A stretch of DNA of 64,000 bases from Gammaproteobacteria bacterium (GCA_029245395.1 JAQWPL010000019.1:1-64000), one strand, 5' to 3'; shown: positions 32,790 through 42,694, numbered from the stretch's first letter. Program-made: numbers and translations. The notes: generated from the letters alone by a model not told the origin.

Positions 32790-34955
32790 TCAGATTTCAA
32801 CTCTTTCCACTACGGGAAATACCACCACCTGACCGATCTGAATCCTGCCAGCATCAATATCTGGATTGTACTGGCGGAAAAGCCACATAGGGACAGAACG
32901 CTCCCTTGCCAGGTTAACCAGGAAATCACCACGCGATATACCATGCTCTTCAGTTTCTCTGATACGCCATTTCTGAAAATAATCTGACTGGAGGTCACGA
33001 TGGAACTCCCGTCTTTCCTGCTCAAAATTTTGCTTATCGACCTTGCTAAAATCCAGTGCAAGCCGTTCACCAATAAGAACAGGCTGGCGGAAAACCATGT
33101 TGTTCAGACGCCTGATATCCCATGCCCTGATTCCCAGCCATTCTGCATAATGCCCCAAGGTTTCAGCGGCCTGGATTTCAATAGTATTGTCAGGCTGCAC
33201 TGCATAATCAGAGGGATCTGACTGCAAGTCAGCAAGTAACTGTTGTTCCACTACTTCTGCATCAGGTTCTATCGCGACGGCACTTGAATTTACACCCAGA
33301 ATTGGTGGCGTCTGTTCTGGATCACCAGCATTGATGGCGTCATCTTCTGTATTCACCTGTATCGACGCAACGTTGGATCCAACATCCTCAGGGTCATTTT
33401 CTGCTACCTGCAAGGTGTCTTCCGGGGCTTCCTGAAGTTGTAGTATCTGACCAGGGAAAATAGTGCCTCGGCTGTTAAGGTTATTCAGTGCAATCACCGA
33501 ATTAGTAGATACACGGTAACGGTCAGCTATAAGAGATACAGTATCGCCACGCCTGACTTCGTAGCGCCCGGTAGCGGGCATGGTCAGGGGACCGTCTGCA
33601 TTCACAACAAGGGTTGGTACGGAACCATCCTGTTGAGGCAGTAGCAAGGTTTGCCCAATTCTGATGCTGTTGCGGTTACGTAACTGATTAATAGCCACCA
33701 ACTCTGATACAGAAGTGTAATAACGCTCGGCAATGACAGACAAGCTGTCACCGCGGCGCACGCTATAACTGACATCCGGTACTTGTTCGCCATAAAGCCG
33801 GGAAGCTGGAATGTCATTGATACCAGCGACGAGACTGCCATTGAAAGCCAAACGATCAATCTTCAGGTTATAACCCTTGGGAATGCGCTTGGTCCCTGAC
33901 CAAACTGATGGCTGTAGTGCTGGATTATCGCGTTTCAAAGCGTTGGAACTGACACCCAAAGTTTCTACCAGGTCGGTGGCATTGAGAAAAGCATCAAGTT
34001 CATAGACTTGGAAATCGGGGGCTCTGTCCAGCTGTATCGAGCCATAAAAGTCATTGGCCCGCCTGTCCACTTCCATGGCAGCAAGAAACTGGGGATAAAA
34101 ATTGCGGGAAGCAAAACCGAAGCGTGGCCCACGATACTCGGCAATGATTTTGCCAATATCTGTTGTGCCTACATCCCTGACTGCCCTGGCAATACCATTG
34201 GCTCCATGATTATAGGCTGTAAGTGCTAACGGCCAGGTGCCCAGGGCATTGAAATTATATTCCAGCAATTCCATGGCGCCATAGGTGGCCGTATAAGGAT
34301 CAAGGCGCTGGTCAACCACAAAATCCACCTGCATGAAACGCTGGGCTGTTGCACGCACAAACTGCCACATACCCGTTGCCGCTGCACTGGAATAGGCACC
34401 AGGATGATAGGAGGATTCCACGTGAGGCAATACTGCCAGCTCAACAGGCAAGCCTTTTTCGGTGATTACGGACTCAATATGATTTCGATAGGCCCCAGAA
34501 CGTTTGATGCCGGCTATGAATCGGTCTGACTGACCTAACTGCCAGCGAATATTGGCAGATGCCTGTTCCAGGCGTGCATTACTGGTATTGGCTCCCCATA
34601 AATCAAGCACTTCCTGTTGCGATGGGGTCAGGCCTGATCTCTTACCTGAGGCCAAAACTTTCAGGTCTTCACCAATTTTTTCCCTGGTGGTATTAATGGT
34701 GTTTCGCTCACGATTCAGCTTACGGTAGATGATAGACAGATCATGGGCATCATGAAGAAAACCACTGTTGGTATCGACTTCGGTATAAACCTTGGTCCAA
34801 AAAGAAATAGCTGGACGTATATTATCGGGTACAGGGAAATCGGCATTGGCCGCAGCAACTGAAAGCGGGGAAAGGAGAAATAAAACCAATATGACAGGTG
34901 ATAAAACCTGTTTTACTGCTGCTTCCACAAGATGGCTGAGTCCGGTGCACTTCAC
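32790..34955 (-). CDS. mltD: Membrane-bound lytic transglycosylase D with LysM repeats
   Basis: Cleaves peptidoglycan glycan strands. 721 residues. A signal peptide (cut after VAAA) precedes a GH23 domain with catalytic Glu180 in VLPHVESSYHPGAYSSAAAT, then GMWQFVRATAQRFM, LDPYTATYGAMELLEYN and WPLALTAYNHGANGI. LysM repeats follow: YSVRRGDSLSVIAERYYTSV at about residue 391, YEVRRGDTVSLIADRYRVST at about 470, and two weaker units nearer the C-terminus (TIEIQAAETLGHYAEWLG and EEHGISRGDFLVNLARER). Longer than E. coli MltD (452 residues) by the extra LysM region and acidic linker. Periplasmic. It is the next gene upstream of luxO on the same strand, separated by 67 bases. Confidence 0.92.
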   Translation of the reverse strand: MKCTGLSHLVEAAVKQVLSPVILVLFLLSPLSVAAANADFPVPDNIRPAISFWTKVYTEVDTNSGFLHDAHDLSIIYRKLNRERNTINTTREKIGEDLKVLASGKRSGLTPSQQEVLDLWGANTSNARLEQASANIRWQLGQSDRFIAGIKRSGAYRNHIESVITEKGLPVELAVLPHVESSYHPGAYSSAAATGMWQFVRATAQRFMQVDFVVDQRLDPYTATYGAMELLEYNFNALGTWPLALTAYNHGANGIARAVRDVGTTDIGKIIAEYRGPRFGFASRNFYPQFLAAMEVDRRANDFYGSIQLDRAPDFQVYELDAFLNATDLVETLGVSSNALKRDNPALQPSVWSGTKRIPKGYNLKIDRLAFNGSLVAGINDIPASRLYGEQVPDVSYSVRRGDSLSVIAERYYTSVSELVAINQLRNRNSIRIGQTLLLPQQDGSVPTLVVNADGPLTMPATGRYEVRRGDTVSLIADRYRVSTNSVIALNNLNSRGTIFPGQILQLQEAPEDTLQVAENDPEDVGSNVASIQVNTEDDAINAGDPEQTPPILGVNSSAVAIEPDAEVVEQQLLADLQSDPSDYAVQPDNTIEIQAAETLGHYAEWLGIRAWDIRRLNNMVFRQPVLIGERLALDFSKVDKQNFEQERREFHRDLQSDYFQKWRIRETEEHGISRGDFLVNLARERSVPMWLFRQYNPDIDAGRIQIGQVVVFPVVERVEI

Positions 34956-35008
34956 TGGCGTAGGTTAATGGACAAGATTTTGATTTACAAGCAAATTTAT
35001 AGGGCCTG

Positions 35009-35770
35009 TTAATCTTTCAGCAAGCCTTGAAGCGCATCATCTATATCACTGTATGTGTACTTGATAGACACGTCTGCGCCATGGGGATGATAGATATTGC
35101 CGCGGAAAGGCGCAGAAAGGATTTCTCCACCAGCGCCAAGAATCCAGAAACTGGGTACGCCGTAAAACTGGGTTTCTTCAGGATCCCTGAATGCACCCTG
35201 TCAGCTGAGCACATCCCCATAGGCCTCTTCTGGCACCAGTTCCGGTGAGCGGTTGAACATCAAGCGAAAACGGGAATCCAAATAAGGCTCCACTGGCAGT
35301 ATGCCGCTGTCGAAAGACGCCAGCGTACTATCAATAAAAGCCTGTTCCGCTGTTTTGAATTCTTCCGACCCGGTGGCATCAGTAAGAAACACATCAGCTT
35401 TGTGCCCCAACATCTGCGTGTGATAAGCAGGGGCTGCGGCTACCGGGATAAAATTCACGCCCTTGTCCTGGTATTTGCTGTAGAGGGTTCGCAGAATATG
35501 GGTATCTTCAAAGGAATCCTGACACCACAGATGACCTGGCTGTCCTGAGCCCATATCCCCGCCGCCAAAAATGAATAGCACATTGATACCCGCTTCTGCT
35601 TCTTTTAATAAAGAAGCAAGATGTACCTGGCTCCCCGACTTGTTCGTAACGAATATGTCCGGACTGATACTATCGCCTTGGCTGTATTGCGTATCGAAAT
35701 CTGCAGCCAGAGTCTGATGTGAGATAAGAATTAAAGAAATAATCCTAAATAAAGAAAAAATAAAATTCAT
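35009..35770 (-). pseudogene. Thioredoxin-fold secreted protein with in-frame TGA
   Basis: A signal peptide (cut after LAA) and a redoxin-like fold: DSISPDIFVTNKSGSQVHLA, INVLFIFGGGDMGSGQPGH, then LWCQDSFEDTHIL. The reading frame stops at a TGA at 35201-35203 (after AYGDVLS) and then continues in the same frame for 63 more codons, QGAFRDPEETQFYGVPSFWI through to GLLKD and TAA at 35009. The second part contains the cis-Pro GVPS strand that a thioredoxin fold needs, so the 189-residue product would be incomplete. The whole is 253 codons. A TGG to TGA mutation is the simplest reading; translation of UGA by readthrough or as selenocysteine is possible but unsupported. Confidence 0.75.
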
Positions 35771-35822
35771 AAAATAAACATCCCTAAAATTAACATCAAA
35801 ATCTAACGAAAGCGCCGCAGGC

Positions 35823-35873
35823 GGAATGACGCCCTAGTGTCATTCCAAGGGACAGATCTTTAGCTCTGTCCCT
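35823..35873. repeat. Two adjacent hairpins, REP-like
   Basis: GGAATGAC-GCCCTAGT-GTCATTCC (35823-35846) and AGGGACAGA-TCTTTAGC-TCTGTCCCT (35848-35873), both with perfect stems of 8 and 9 bp, two bases apart, just downstream of the DUF4159 gene. The GGAATGAC/GTCATTCC stem is common in gammaproteobacterial interspersed palindromes. It may end or protect the DUF4159 transcript. Confidence 0.65.
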
Positions 35874-35888
35874 GTATCACTCGAACGC

Positions 35889-36656
35889 CTAATGCGTCAT
35901 AGCATAAATAACGTAATTCAATCCGAATCTGTAGGCTAGGGCTGTCATGGGCTCGGGATAGCAGGGATCATCGGCATGCTCCCACGCATCCCCCATATCC
36001 ATATTGAAATTGATCGCCACCATCAACCGCCCTTCTTCATCATACACACCACCCCATTTTTGCGGTCCTTCAAGTCTTACCTCAGTTTGCCCGCAAAACA
36101 AATGCCGGGAGCCAGGAATCTGTGTGGTCTGTTCAAGATCATAAAGGGCATGGAAAATTCCGTCTTCGGGAGTAAGAGTAACAATTGGATATTCTGGTAA
36201 AACCCTTTGCAGTGCATTGACAACTACTGGCCAGTCATTGCCATGAAAATCATCAATCACGAGGAAACCACCGCGTAAGAGGTATTCTCTTAATCTCTCT
36301 GATTCTTCAGGATTGGGCTGCCAGTAGCCCTGTCCTATCTGCTGGACAAAAAGCCAGGGATAATCATAAAGATCATCATCGAGAAGATGAACATGCTGAC
36401 TGTCTTCAGCGACTTCAATATTGGAAAGGCGACGCACGCCACGCGTGAAATGATATTCGGCTTGGGGGTAATCTATAGCCCACCAACCACGGCGAAATCC
36501 GCCCCGGCCCCTGCCAAACGCACCGCCATCTGCATACACCATGCGTGCCATATGGAACTCAGCTTCCGGCACACGGTCAGGGTCCTGTTGTGCGTACAAG
36601 CCATGGGCACAATAAAGTGTAGAAAGCAGGAAAAGGATTTTTGGAATGAATTTCAT
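35889..36656 (-). CDS. DUF4159 secreted protein
   Basis: 255 residues with a signal peptide (cut after LYAQ). The DUF4159 domain fills the rest: EFHMARMVYADGGAFGRGRG, WWAIDYPQAEYHFTRGVRRL, YPWLFVQQIGQGYWQ, LREYLLRGGFLVIDDFHG, FHALYDLEQTTQIPGSRHLF and RLMVAINFNMDMGDAWEHAD. The fold is related to glutamine amidotransferase-like (flavodoxin-like) proteins, and the family commonly occurs with BatA/MoxR-type genes, none of which is near. No function is known. It faces the redoxin pseudogene downstream on the same strand. Confidence 0.85.
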   Translation of the reverse strand: MKFIPKILFLLSTLYCAHGLYAQQDPDRVPEAEFHMARMVYADGGAFGRGRGGFRRGWWAIDYPQAEYHFTRGVRRLSNIEVAEDSQHVHLLDDDLYDYPWLFVQQIGQGYWQPNPEESERLREYLLRGGFLVIDDFHGNDWPVVVNALQRVLPEYPIVTLTPEDGIFHALYDLEQTTQIPGSRHLFCGQTEVRLEGPQKWGGVYDEEGRLMVAINFNMDMGDAWEHADDPCYPEPMTALAYRFGLNYVIYAMTH

Positions 36657-36764
36657 AAGATAGATGTTGAAAATAAAACAGACCTGCTAATTATCAGCGA
36701 TTGGAACAGCATAAAGTACTTTGCAATACTTCGCTATCTTGCTGTTTAACAATGCTCAGGCACT

Positions 36765-37076
36765 TTAAATCTCTTCCAGTTTGATGACATCATAGGCTGG
36801 CTCTTCATAGGGGTGGACTGCAATCAGGGCGTGTATTACAGCCTCTATCAATGCGTCTTCACACACCAACTCAACTTTGTATTCCTGCACCTTTTCAACA
36901 ACACCAGTTTGTCCTATATAAGGTGCACTTCCTTCCAGGGGTCGATACTGCCCTGTTCCCAAAGTCTGCCAGCAACAGCTGTCATAGTCGCCTATTTTGC
37001 CGGCACCGGCTTCAAAGAGCGCTGTCTTGACGCTGTCCAGATGACTCTCAGGAACAAAAAAATTCACTTTAACCAT
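36765..37076 (-). CDS. NIF3/YqfO C-terminal-like (CutA-fold) protein
   Basis: 103 residues, cytoplasmic. MVKVNFFVPESHLDSVKTAL, FEAGAGKIGDYDSCCWQTLG, QYRPLEGSAPYIGQTG and HPYEEPAYDVIKLEE match the insert/C-terminal domain of YqfO/NIF3 proteins as it exists in stand-alone form in Gammaproteobacteria. The fold resembles PII/CutA. The conserved HPYEEPAYDV motif may bind metal or a ligand. The biochemical role is not established. Single gene, divergent from the Yip1 gene. Confidence 0.85.
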   Translation of the reverse strand: MVKVNFFVPESHLDSVKTALFEAGAGKIGDYDSCCWQTLGTGQYRPLEGSAPYIGQTGVVEKVQEYKVELVCEDALIEAVIHALIAVHPYEEPAYDVIKLEEI

Positions 37077-37249
37077 AGGCTTAGATTAACAGGTGTCTGA
37101 CATTTAAAGAATGTACAATGATAATCAATCAGGTATTAATTTTTTATACATGGAACAATTCAGTCTGGAAAACGTCTAGTAGTACATGCATGATTCACTT
37201 CCTTTAACCGAGACCGGGGAAAAACACAAATTAAAACAAGGAGACCCCC

Positions 37250-37933
37250 ATGTTTAGCAATTTGATAAATATACTTACTTCACCAAAGGAAGCCTTTGTA
37301 AGTCTCAAGGAAAAGCCAACGGTATTAGTTCCCCTGCTTTTAATAGTGCTTTCCCTTGCCTCTCTACAATGGGGCTATTTCAATGCTGTAGACAGGGAAT
37401 TTCTGATCGATGAATTGGTAGAACAGGCACAGGCCTTTGCGAATGCCCCAGAGGGCCAGCTCAGGGAAAATCTTGAAAATATGTCTCCATCCAGACTTGC
37501 AATTCAGTCTGCTGTAACTATAGCCATAATATTTCCTCTGATCATGATGCTATATGCGGGATACCTGTCCCTTATTTCAAAATTTACCTACGATGAAATA
37601 CGTTTCAAACAATGGTTTTCTCTTACCGCATGGACCGGGCTCCCGAATTTATTTGCTGCTCTGGCCGGCTGGGTTGTGATTCTGACCAATTCGGATGGCA
37701 TGATAGCCGCAACGGATATCCAGCCTCTTTCACTGAATTCCCTGATTTTCCAGACAGAAGGCCCCTTTGCTGGCATGTTAAGTAGATTAAATTTGCTACA
37801 GTTCTGGTCATTGGCCTTGTCAGCCTTGGGCTACCAGCATTGGACCGGCAAAAGCCTGGCTAAATCGACGCTCATCGTTATTGCTCCGTATGTTGTAATA
37901 TATGCTGTCTGGTCGATCATCACACTGACATAG
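37250..37933 (+). CDS. Yip1-family membrane protein
   Basis: 227 residues. It opens NLINILTSPKEAFVSLKEKP, the usual start of bacterial Yip1-domain proteins, followed by five hydrophobic helices (about residues 30-48, 88-110, 125-145, 180-200 and 205-225). An ideal ribosome binding site AAGGAGA lies 8 bases upstream. Inner membrane. Its function in bacteria is unknown. A 195-base gap without recognisable features separates it from the MacA-like gene, so it is probably transcribed alone. Confidence 0.75.
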   Translation: MFSNLINILTSPKEAFVSLKEKPTVLVPLLLIVLSLASLQWGYFNAVDREFLIDELVEQAQAFANAPEGQLRENLENMSPSRLAIQSAVTIAIIFPLIMMLYAGYLSLISKFTYDEIRFKQWFSLTAWTGLPNLFAALAGWVVILTNSDGMIAATDIQPLSLNSLIFQTEGPFAGMLSRLNLLQFWSLALSALGYQHWTGKSLAKSTLIVIAPYVVIYAVWSIITLT

Positions 37934-38128
37934 CATCACTCGTATAACAGCACTGGATTAATAGATTGCATTGTGAAGAATAAACAAACAATTATTGCTG
38001 TCTTATAACTATCACTACTTGTGCTTGGCCTCTATTTCAATATGCCACACACAAAATTTCCGGATTTAGAGTTAAGCATTCAAGTTAACGTAAAAGTTAC
38101 TACCCAGACTGAGCAGGGAACTTAAGTC

Positions 38129-39307
38129 ATGAAAAAAGTATTAATTATTATTGGCATTATTGTCGTTATCGTTGCCATACCATTGATACGTAGCCGGACA
38201 GGTAGCGAAACGCCAGCAGTGGAAATAGAGCAATTAGCTACCAGAGCTATTCGAACCTCTATTCTGGCTTCCGGCAAACTAAGTCATGATGATGAAGTCC
38301 TGTTGAGTACAGAAGTGATTGGACGCGTTGTTGGACTATTTGTTGAAGAAGCCGATGAAGTCACTGAGGGACAACTGCTGCTTCAAATCGATGATGAACA
38401 AACATCAGCAATGGTAGAGCAAAGCATGGCGTCTACCCGCATAGGGGAAATAGCCATTGAAGGACAACGATTACGCCTGGAGAACCTGGAAAAACAATGG
38501 GAACGTAAACAGCGCTTGTATTCAGATGGCTTGTTGGATACCGACAGTTTCGAGCTAGCCACCAATGAACTCGATCTGGCAAGAAATGATTTGCTCTCAC
38601 GTCAAGAATCGTTACGTCAGGCAAGAGCCTCCCTGGAAGAAGCTGAAAATCGACTAAGCAAGACTCGGGTTTATTCTCCTATTACAGGGGTTGTCACATC
38701 GCTGGATATTAAAGTGGGCGAAATGGCGATTTCGAGTACCACTAATATCCCAGGCTCCAGTCTTATGACTATTGCCAATCCGGAAAGCATGCTCACTGAA
38801 GTTAATGTGGATGAAGCCGACATTGCCAATATCGCCGTTGGACAGGAAGCCGAAGTCGTTGCAATTGCTTACCCCGACATACCCATGAAGGCTGTCGTTG
38901 AATCTATTGCCGTTTCGGCAAAACAGGCAACCGGCAATCAATCCCTTAGCTTCGCCGTAAAACTTCGTTTTACAGATACCAAAGGCATTACATTACGGCC
39001 GGGTATGTCCTGCAGAGCGGAAATTTTTACCATTACCAATGAAGCTACCCTTGCTACCCCTATCCAGGCGATTCAAGTAGAGGAAGATCTGGAACTGGAT
39101 ACTATCTCTTACACAGTGTTTGTTTATGACGATGGTATTGCCAGAGAAAGAGAAATCCAGGTAGGTGTTGCCGATGATGAGTATCAGGAAATCACTGAAG
39201 GTTTAAACGAAGGAGACTCGATTATCATCAATCCAGATAGAGTGTTACGCAATCTGGAAGACGGTGATGAAGTAGCCCTTATTGAAGAAGAAGACGAAGA
39301 CGAATAA
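38129..39307 (+). CDS. Periplasmic adaptor protein (MacA/HlyD type)
   Basis: 392 residues. An N-terminal anchor helix (residues 3-20) is followed by the lipoyl-like half [20 protein letters not shown], a coiled-coil hairpin (about residues 90-175, [20 protein letters not shown] and [20 protein letters not shown]), the second lipoyl half [20 protein letters not shown], and beta-barrel and membrane-proximal domains. The very acidic C-terminus (EEEDEDE) is unusual. It links an inner-membrane ABC transporter to an outer-membrane channel. The ATPase gene follows after 11 bases. MacA-like by context with the split MacB pair. Confidence 0.87.
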   Translation: MKKVLIIIGIIVVIVAIPLIRSRTGSETPAVEIEQLATRAIRTSILASGKLSHDDEVLLSTEVIGRVVGLFVEEADEVTEGQLLLQIDDEQTSAMVEQSMASTRIGEIAIEGQRLRLENLEKQWERKQRLYSDGLLDTDSFELATNELDLARNDLLSRQESLRQARASLEEAENRLSKTRVYSPITGVVTSLDIKVGEMAISSTTNIPGSSLMTIANPESMLTEVNVDEADIANIAVGQEAEVVAIAYPDIPMKAVVESIAVSAKQATGNQSLSFAVKLRFTDTKGITLRPGMSCRAEIFTITNEATLATPIQAIQVEEDLELDTISYTVFVYDDGIAREREIQVGVADDEYQEITEGLNEGDSIIINPDRVLRNLEDGDEVALIEEEDEDE

Positions 39308-39318
39308 TAGCCAAACTC

Positions 39319-40017
39319 ATGGATCTCATTCAGCTCAATAATTTATGCAAATTCTATGAAATGGGTGAAGAAACCATTCGTGCACTGAATGGCATCGATA
39401 TAAAAATTCAGGCAAATGAATATGTAGCCTTTATCGGTTCTTCCGGCTCGGGCAAGTCCACCATGCTGAATATCCTCGGCTGTCTGGATAAACCAACGCA
39501 GGGAAATTATATTCTTAATAAAAAAGATGTCAGTCAGCTCAATCCAGATGAGTTAGCTGAAATTCGCAATCTGGAAATAGGCTTTATTTTTCAAAGTTTT
39601 AATCTGCTCCCCCGCTCCACCGCATTGGCTAACGTTATGCAGCCACTTATCTATCGCGGAATGAAATTAGCAGATCGCAAGGACGCCGCCGTTGAAGCCT
39701 TGACTCATGTGGGCCTCCAAGGGCGTATGGACCATTTACCTAATCAGCTTTCTGGTGGCCAACGCCAGCGGGTTGCCATTGCCAGAGCCTTAGTCACTAA
39801 CCCTTCTATTTTGCTGGCGGACGAACCAACAGGGAACCTGGACTCACGTACTTCTGTTGAAATCATGAAGCTGTTTGATGAGCTTCATGCACAAAATCAA
39901 ACCATCATCGTTGTCACTCATGAAAATGAAATTGCCAAACATTGTCAGCGCGTTATTCGGCTCGAAGATGGCAAGGTTTCATCAGACACGCTGAATGAAA
40001 GTCAGCAGGTGGCCTGA
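39319..40017 (+). CDS. ABC ATPase of the MacB/LolD type
   Basis: 232 residues. Walker [11 protein letters not shown]-loop [20 protein letters not shown], signature [15 protein letters not shown], Walker [15 protein letters not shown]-loop [11 protein letters not shown]. This is the MacB/LolD/FtsE branch, in which the ATPase works with a four-helix permease and drives movement of substrates from the periplasm. E. coli MacB has ATPase and permease fused; here they are separate genes, 2 bases apart. Confidence 0.92.
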   Translation: MDLIQLNNLCKFYEMGEETIRALNGIDIKIQANEYVAFIGSSGSGKSTMLNILGCLDKPTQGNYILNKKDVSQLNPDELAEIRNLEIGFIFQSFNLLPRSTALANVMQPLIYRGMKLADRKDAAVEALTHVGLQGRMDHLPNQLSGGQRQRVAIARALVTNPSILLADEPTGNLDSRTSVEIMKLFDELHAQNQTIIVVTHENEIAKHCQRVIRLEDGKVSSDTLNESQQVA

Positions 40018-40019
40018 TA

Positions 40020-41240
40020 ATGTTTGATTTCACAGAAAGTATTCGCTCGGCCTTACATTCAATTAAAGCCCATAGTTTCAGAAGTTTTTTGACTACGCTG
40101 GGCATTGTTATTGGCGTTGCTGCAGTTATAGCCATGGTATCCATCATTCAGGGCTTCAGTTATTTTGTAAATCAATCGTTTGAAGGCCTGGGAACTAATT
40201 CTTTGATCGTTCAATCCTATACTAGCAATGAGAATCGTTTACAACGCAAGTTTTCCAGGCTTACACCTCGAGACCTGGAATTAATCTCCAGTCGTATTGA
40301 TGGCATCTCTTCCATAACCCCAATCACCAATTCGGGTGGCTTGAATCAGCTTAATTATGGTTCACAGACAGCCACGGGGCAGACCCAGGGGAGCACTTAT
40401 AACTATCGAATCGTACAACAAGCTTTTTCCCGTTACGGACGCTTTTTGTCAAACAGCGACAACCTTACCCGCCGCAGAGTAGTTGTTATCGGCGAAGATA
40501 TTAGAAATGACCTGGATTTACCGGAAAACCCTGTTGGCGAATATGTCGATTTAAATGGCGTGTGGCTCAAGGTAATTGGCCTATTAGAACCCAGGGGGCA
40601 AATTTTTGGGCAAAGCCAGGACCGCCAAGTCATCCTGCCTTTTAATACGATGCGCAGTCTGATCGGTAACCAGGTTACAGCTGACATGTTTATTCAGTTA
40701 ACTGTTAGTGATCTCGAAAATATTGATAATGTGTCGAATAATATTAGCAATCTATTAAGAAATGCCCATGGTCTTGAAGACGATGAGGATGATGATTTCC
40801 AAATACAATCATCAGCTCAATTGGCAGATACCGTTAGCTCAATTTTGGGTTCAGTCACTTTGGTGATGGGCGGCATTGTCAGCATTTCACTTCTGGTGGG
40901 CGGCATCGGCATTATGAATATCATGCTGGTCTCTGTAACAGAGAGAACCAGGGAAATCGGTATATGTAAGGCTATTGGCGCCAAGCGTCATCAGATCCTA
41001 TTACAATTTTTGTTTGAATCTGTCTTTCTTTGCCTTCTGGGTGGATTGATTGGTTTGATATTGGGATATGGTTTTGGTCTGATTGCCTCTAATGCACTGG
41101 ATTCACCTGCAGCAGTAGTGCCCTTATGGGCAGTATTGTTGGCCTTTGGTTTCTCCGCCTTTGTCGGTATTGTGTTCGGCATCATGCCGGCAGCGAAAGC
41201 CGCCAATCTGGATCCCATTGAAGCGCTCAGGTACGAATAG
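40020..41240 (+). CDS. ABC permease of the MacB/FtsX type
   Basis: 406 residues. One N-terminal helix (LTTLGIVIGVAAVIAMVSII) precedes the MacB periplasmic domain of about 220 residues, then three helices with GGIVSISLLVGGIGIMNIML and VTERTREIGICKAIGAKRHQ, the FtsX coupling helix, and the terminal tail FGIMPAAKAANLDPIEALRY. Works with the MacA-like adaptor and ATPase to push peptides, lipids or toxins out. The 66-base end of this gene (41175-41240) is repeated, damaged, at 49566-49631, on the other side of the pilus cluster. Confidence 0.92.
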   Translation: MFDFTESIRSALHSIKAHSFRSFLTTLGIVIGVAAVIAMVSIIQGFSYFVNQSFEGLGTNSLIVQSYTSNENRLQRKFSRLTPRDLELISSRIDGISSITPITNSGGLNQLNYGSQTATGQTQGSTYNYRIVQQAFSRYGRFLSNSDNLTRRRVVVIGEDIRNDLDLPENPVGEYVDLNGVWLKVIGLLEPRGQIFGQSQDRQVILPFNTMRSLIGNQVTADMFIQLTVSDLENIDNVSNNISNLLRNAHGLEDDEDDDFQIQSSAQLADTVSSILGSVTLVMGGIVSISLLVGGIGIMNIMLVSVTERTREIGICKAIGAKRHQILLQFLFESVFLCLLGGLIGLILGYGFGLIASNALDSPAAVVPLWAVLLAFGFSAFVGIVFGIMPAAKAANLDPIEALRYE

Positions 41241-41256
41241 CCGTCGGGATAAATGG

Positions 41257-41832
41257 TTGCCACTACTAGGCTTATTACCTGTGGGTATCACTGCCCTCTC
41301 CTATTTAAGCCCAGTGTTCAGAAATGGACAAATGCTTTGGGGCACCAATCTCACCCTGCTGACTATTGCCATGCAAATGGAATGGCTCGTAATAGGAAGT
41401 GGATTGATGTTCATGCCACTGTTGCTGGTACCACCCTCATCGCAAACGGGAAATCGGATTCGAACAGGCGTGTTTCTTCTGTTGTCTCTAACTTTCGGAA
41501 TGGGCGCTCATAGTATGAACGGTTGGAACGGGGTGTTCAGTTTCTATACATTATTGGTAATTGGGTACGGTGGCAATGTATTACTTATTAAAGATTTGCA
41601 AAGAAGCTATTGGCTCGCGATTGAATTCTGTGTGCGTTGGTTTGTAAGCATGGTGATTTTCTTTAGCTTGTTTGTGTACTTCGATCCACCGCAGAGTATC
41701 GAAAATTGGCAAGGTGACGCAAGCTTATTGCCCTATGGTGCGGTATTTTTCAGTGTGCTGTTTGTGCTAGAACTCTCCTTGTATTCCTGGGCATTTCTTA
41801 AATTAGGTCAACTACTGTTCGGCAAGCAGTGA
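41257..41832 (+). CDS. Integral membrane protein downstream of MacB
   Basis: About 191 residues with some six helices (GLLPVGITALSYLSPVF, EWLVIGSGLMFMPLLLV, GVFLLLSLTFGMGAHSM, VFSFYTLLVIGYGGNVLL, FVSMVIFFSLFVYFD, YGAVFFSVLFVLELSLY). No family recognised. The start is not clear: no ATG fits. TTG at 41257 or GTG at 41281 would follow the macB stop closely and suggest translational coupling. It is probably the fourth gene of the efflux operon and may be an accessory subunit. Inner membrane. Confidence 0.55.
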   Translation: MPLLGLLPVGITALSYLSPVFRNGQMLWGTNLTLLTIAMQMEWLVIGSGLMFMPLLLVPPSSQTGNRIRTGVFLLLSLTFGMGAHSMNGWNGVFSFYTLLVIGYGGNVLLIKDLQRSYWLAIEFCVRWFVSMVIFFSLFVYFDPPQSIENWQGDASLLPYGAVFFSVLFVLELSLYSWAFLKLGQLLFGKQ

Positions 41833-42145
41833 ACTAGATAAATGGCTCGAATATCAACACCTTAGAATGATATCTATCTATCGTGTCGTAGTAGTACTAT
41901 TAGACAGCTAAATTTGTTACAACTAATTGAAAATAGTAGCGATAAAGCCTTATTCTCATTGGTTAAAGTGTGATCTGAGTATCAAAATAGTATAATTGGT
42001 GCCCTTTTTTCCATTTCTTCCGACTTGGTCAAGGAATAGAATCAATAAAGAACCGATAGTACGGTAATGAAATTTGAAAATGTGAGCGATATTGACAAAA
42101 TCCTTGTTTTCTTCCGTCAACAGTTTACCTCAAAGCAGGAATACC
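41833..42145. other. AT-rich leader region before the pilus cluster
   Basis: No ORF and no clear terminator for the efflux operon. It contains the short repeat TATCTATCTATC near 41871 and otherwise looks like the promoter region of the minor pilin genes. I cannot point to specific promoter boxes with confidence. Confidence 0.3.
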
Positions 42146-42694
42146 ATGAACTGCATAGGCTACATAGGCAAAAACAAAGGCTTTACGATGCTTGAATTGC
42201 TGATCACCCTGGCAATTCTCGCTATTTTATCCACAGTAGCCATCCCAAGTCTTGTCGACACCCTCGGAAGAATGAGCGTTAACAGTGGAGCCAGGAACCT
42301 TGTTGGCACGTTAAATTTGGCTCGTAGTGAAGCTGTAAGACGAAGTCAGGATGTCAGTATTTGTCCAACGGCGAATGGTCTAGACTGCGCTGCCAATAAC
42401 TGGACCGGAGGATGGATTGTTTTTGTTGATAACAATAATGACGCGGATGGCGATACTGGCTCCATAGACGCCGGAGATACTGTGATTCGCGTGATCGAAC
42501 CTCTGGCTGATTTGAATTTAAGTTTTACACCGGCAGCCAGCCTGTTGGTATATGACAATAAGGGCTTTGGCAAAAACACCTTAATTTATACCTTTAAGGT
42601 TTGCCCGCAAGACGGCAATATCGATAACGCAAAGCAAGTAGAGATTAGTTTGTCCGGCCGAGCACGTACCACAGATGGGGTCTTAACGTGCTGA
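42146..42694 (+). CDS. fimT: Minor type IV pilin FimT/FimU (GspH-like)
   Basis: 182 residues. Prepilin leader MNCIGYIGKNKG cut before FTMLELLITLAILAILSTVA, the class III signal with Glu at +5. The soluble part is GspH/FimT-like: [38 protein letters not shown], and the end VEISLSGRARTTDGVLTC with a conserved Cys pair (CPTA...LTC). It primes pilus assembly at the inner membrane. The start at 42146 is set by AGGA at 42137-42140 and the correct leader length; a frame extending to 42092 is not needed. First gene of the cluster; overlaps pilV. Confidence 0.88.
   Translation: MNCIGYIGKNKGFTMLELLITLAILAILSTVAIPSLVDTLGRMSVNSGARNLVGTLNLARSEAVRRSQDVSICPTANGLDCAANNWTGGWIVFVDNNNDADGDTGSIDAGDTVIRVIEPLADLNLSFTPAASLLVYDNKGFGKNTLIYTFKVCPQDGNIDNAKQVEISLSGRARTTDGVLTC

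Noticed and set aside
37110-37135. AATGATAATCAATCAG resembling a Fur box upstream of the Yip1 gene
   Set aside because: Too many mismatches to the 19-base consensus and no iron-related gene nearby.
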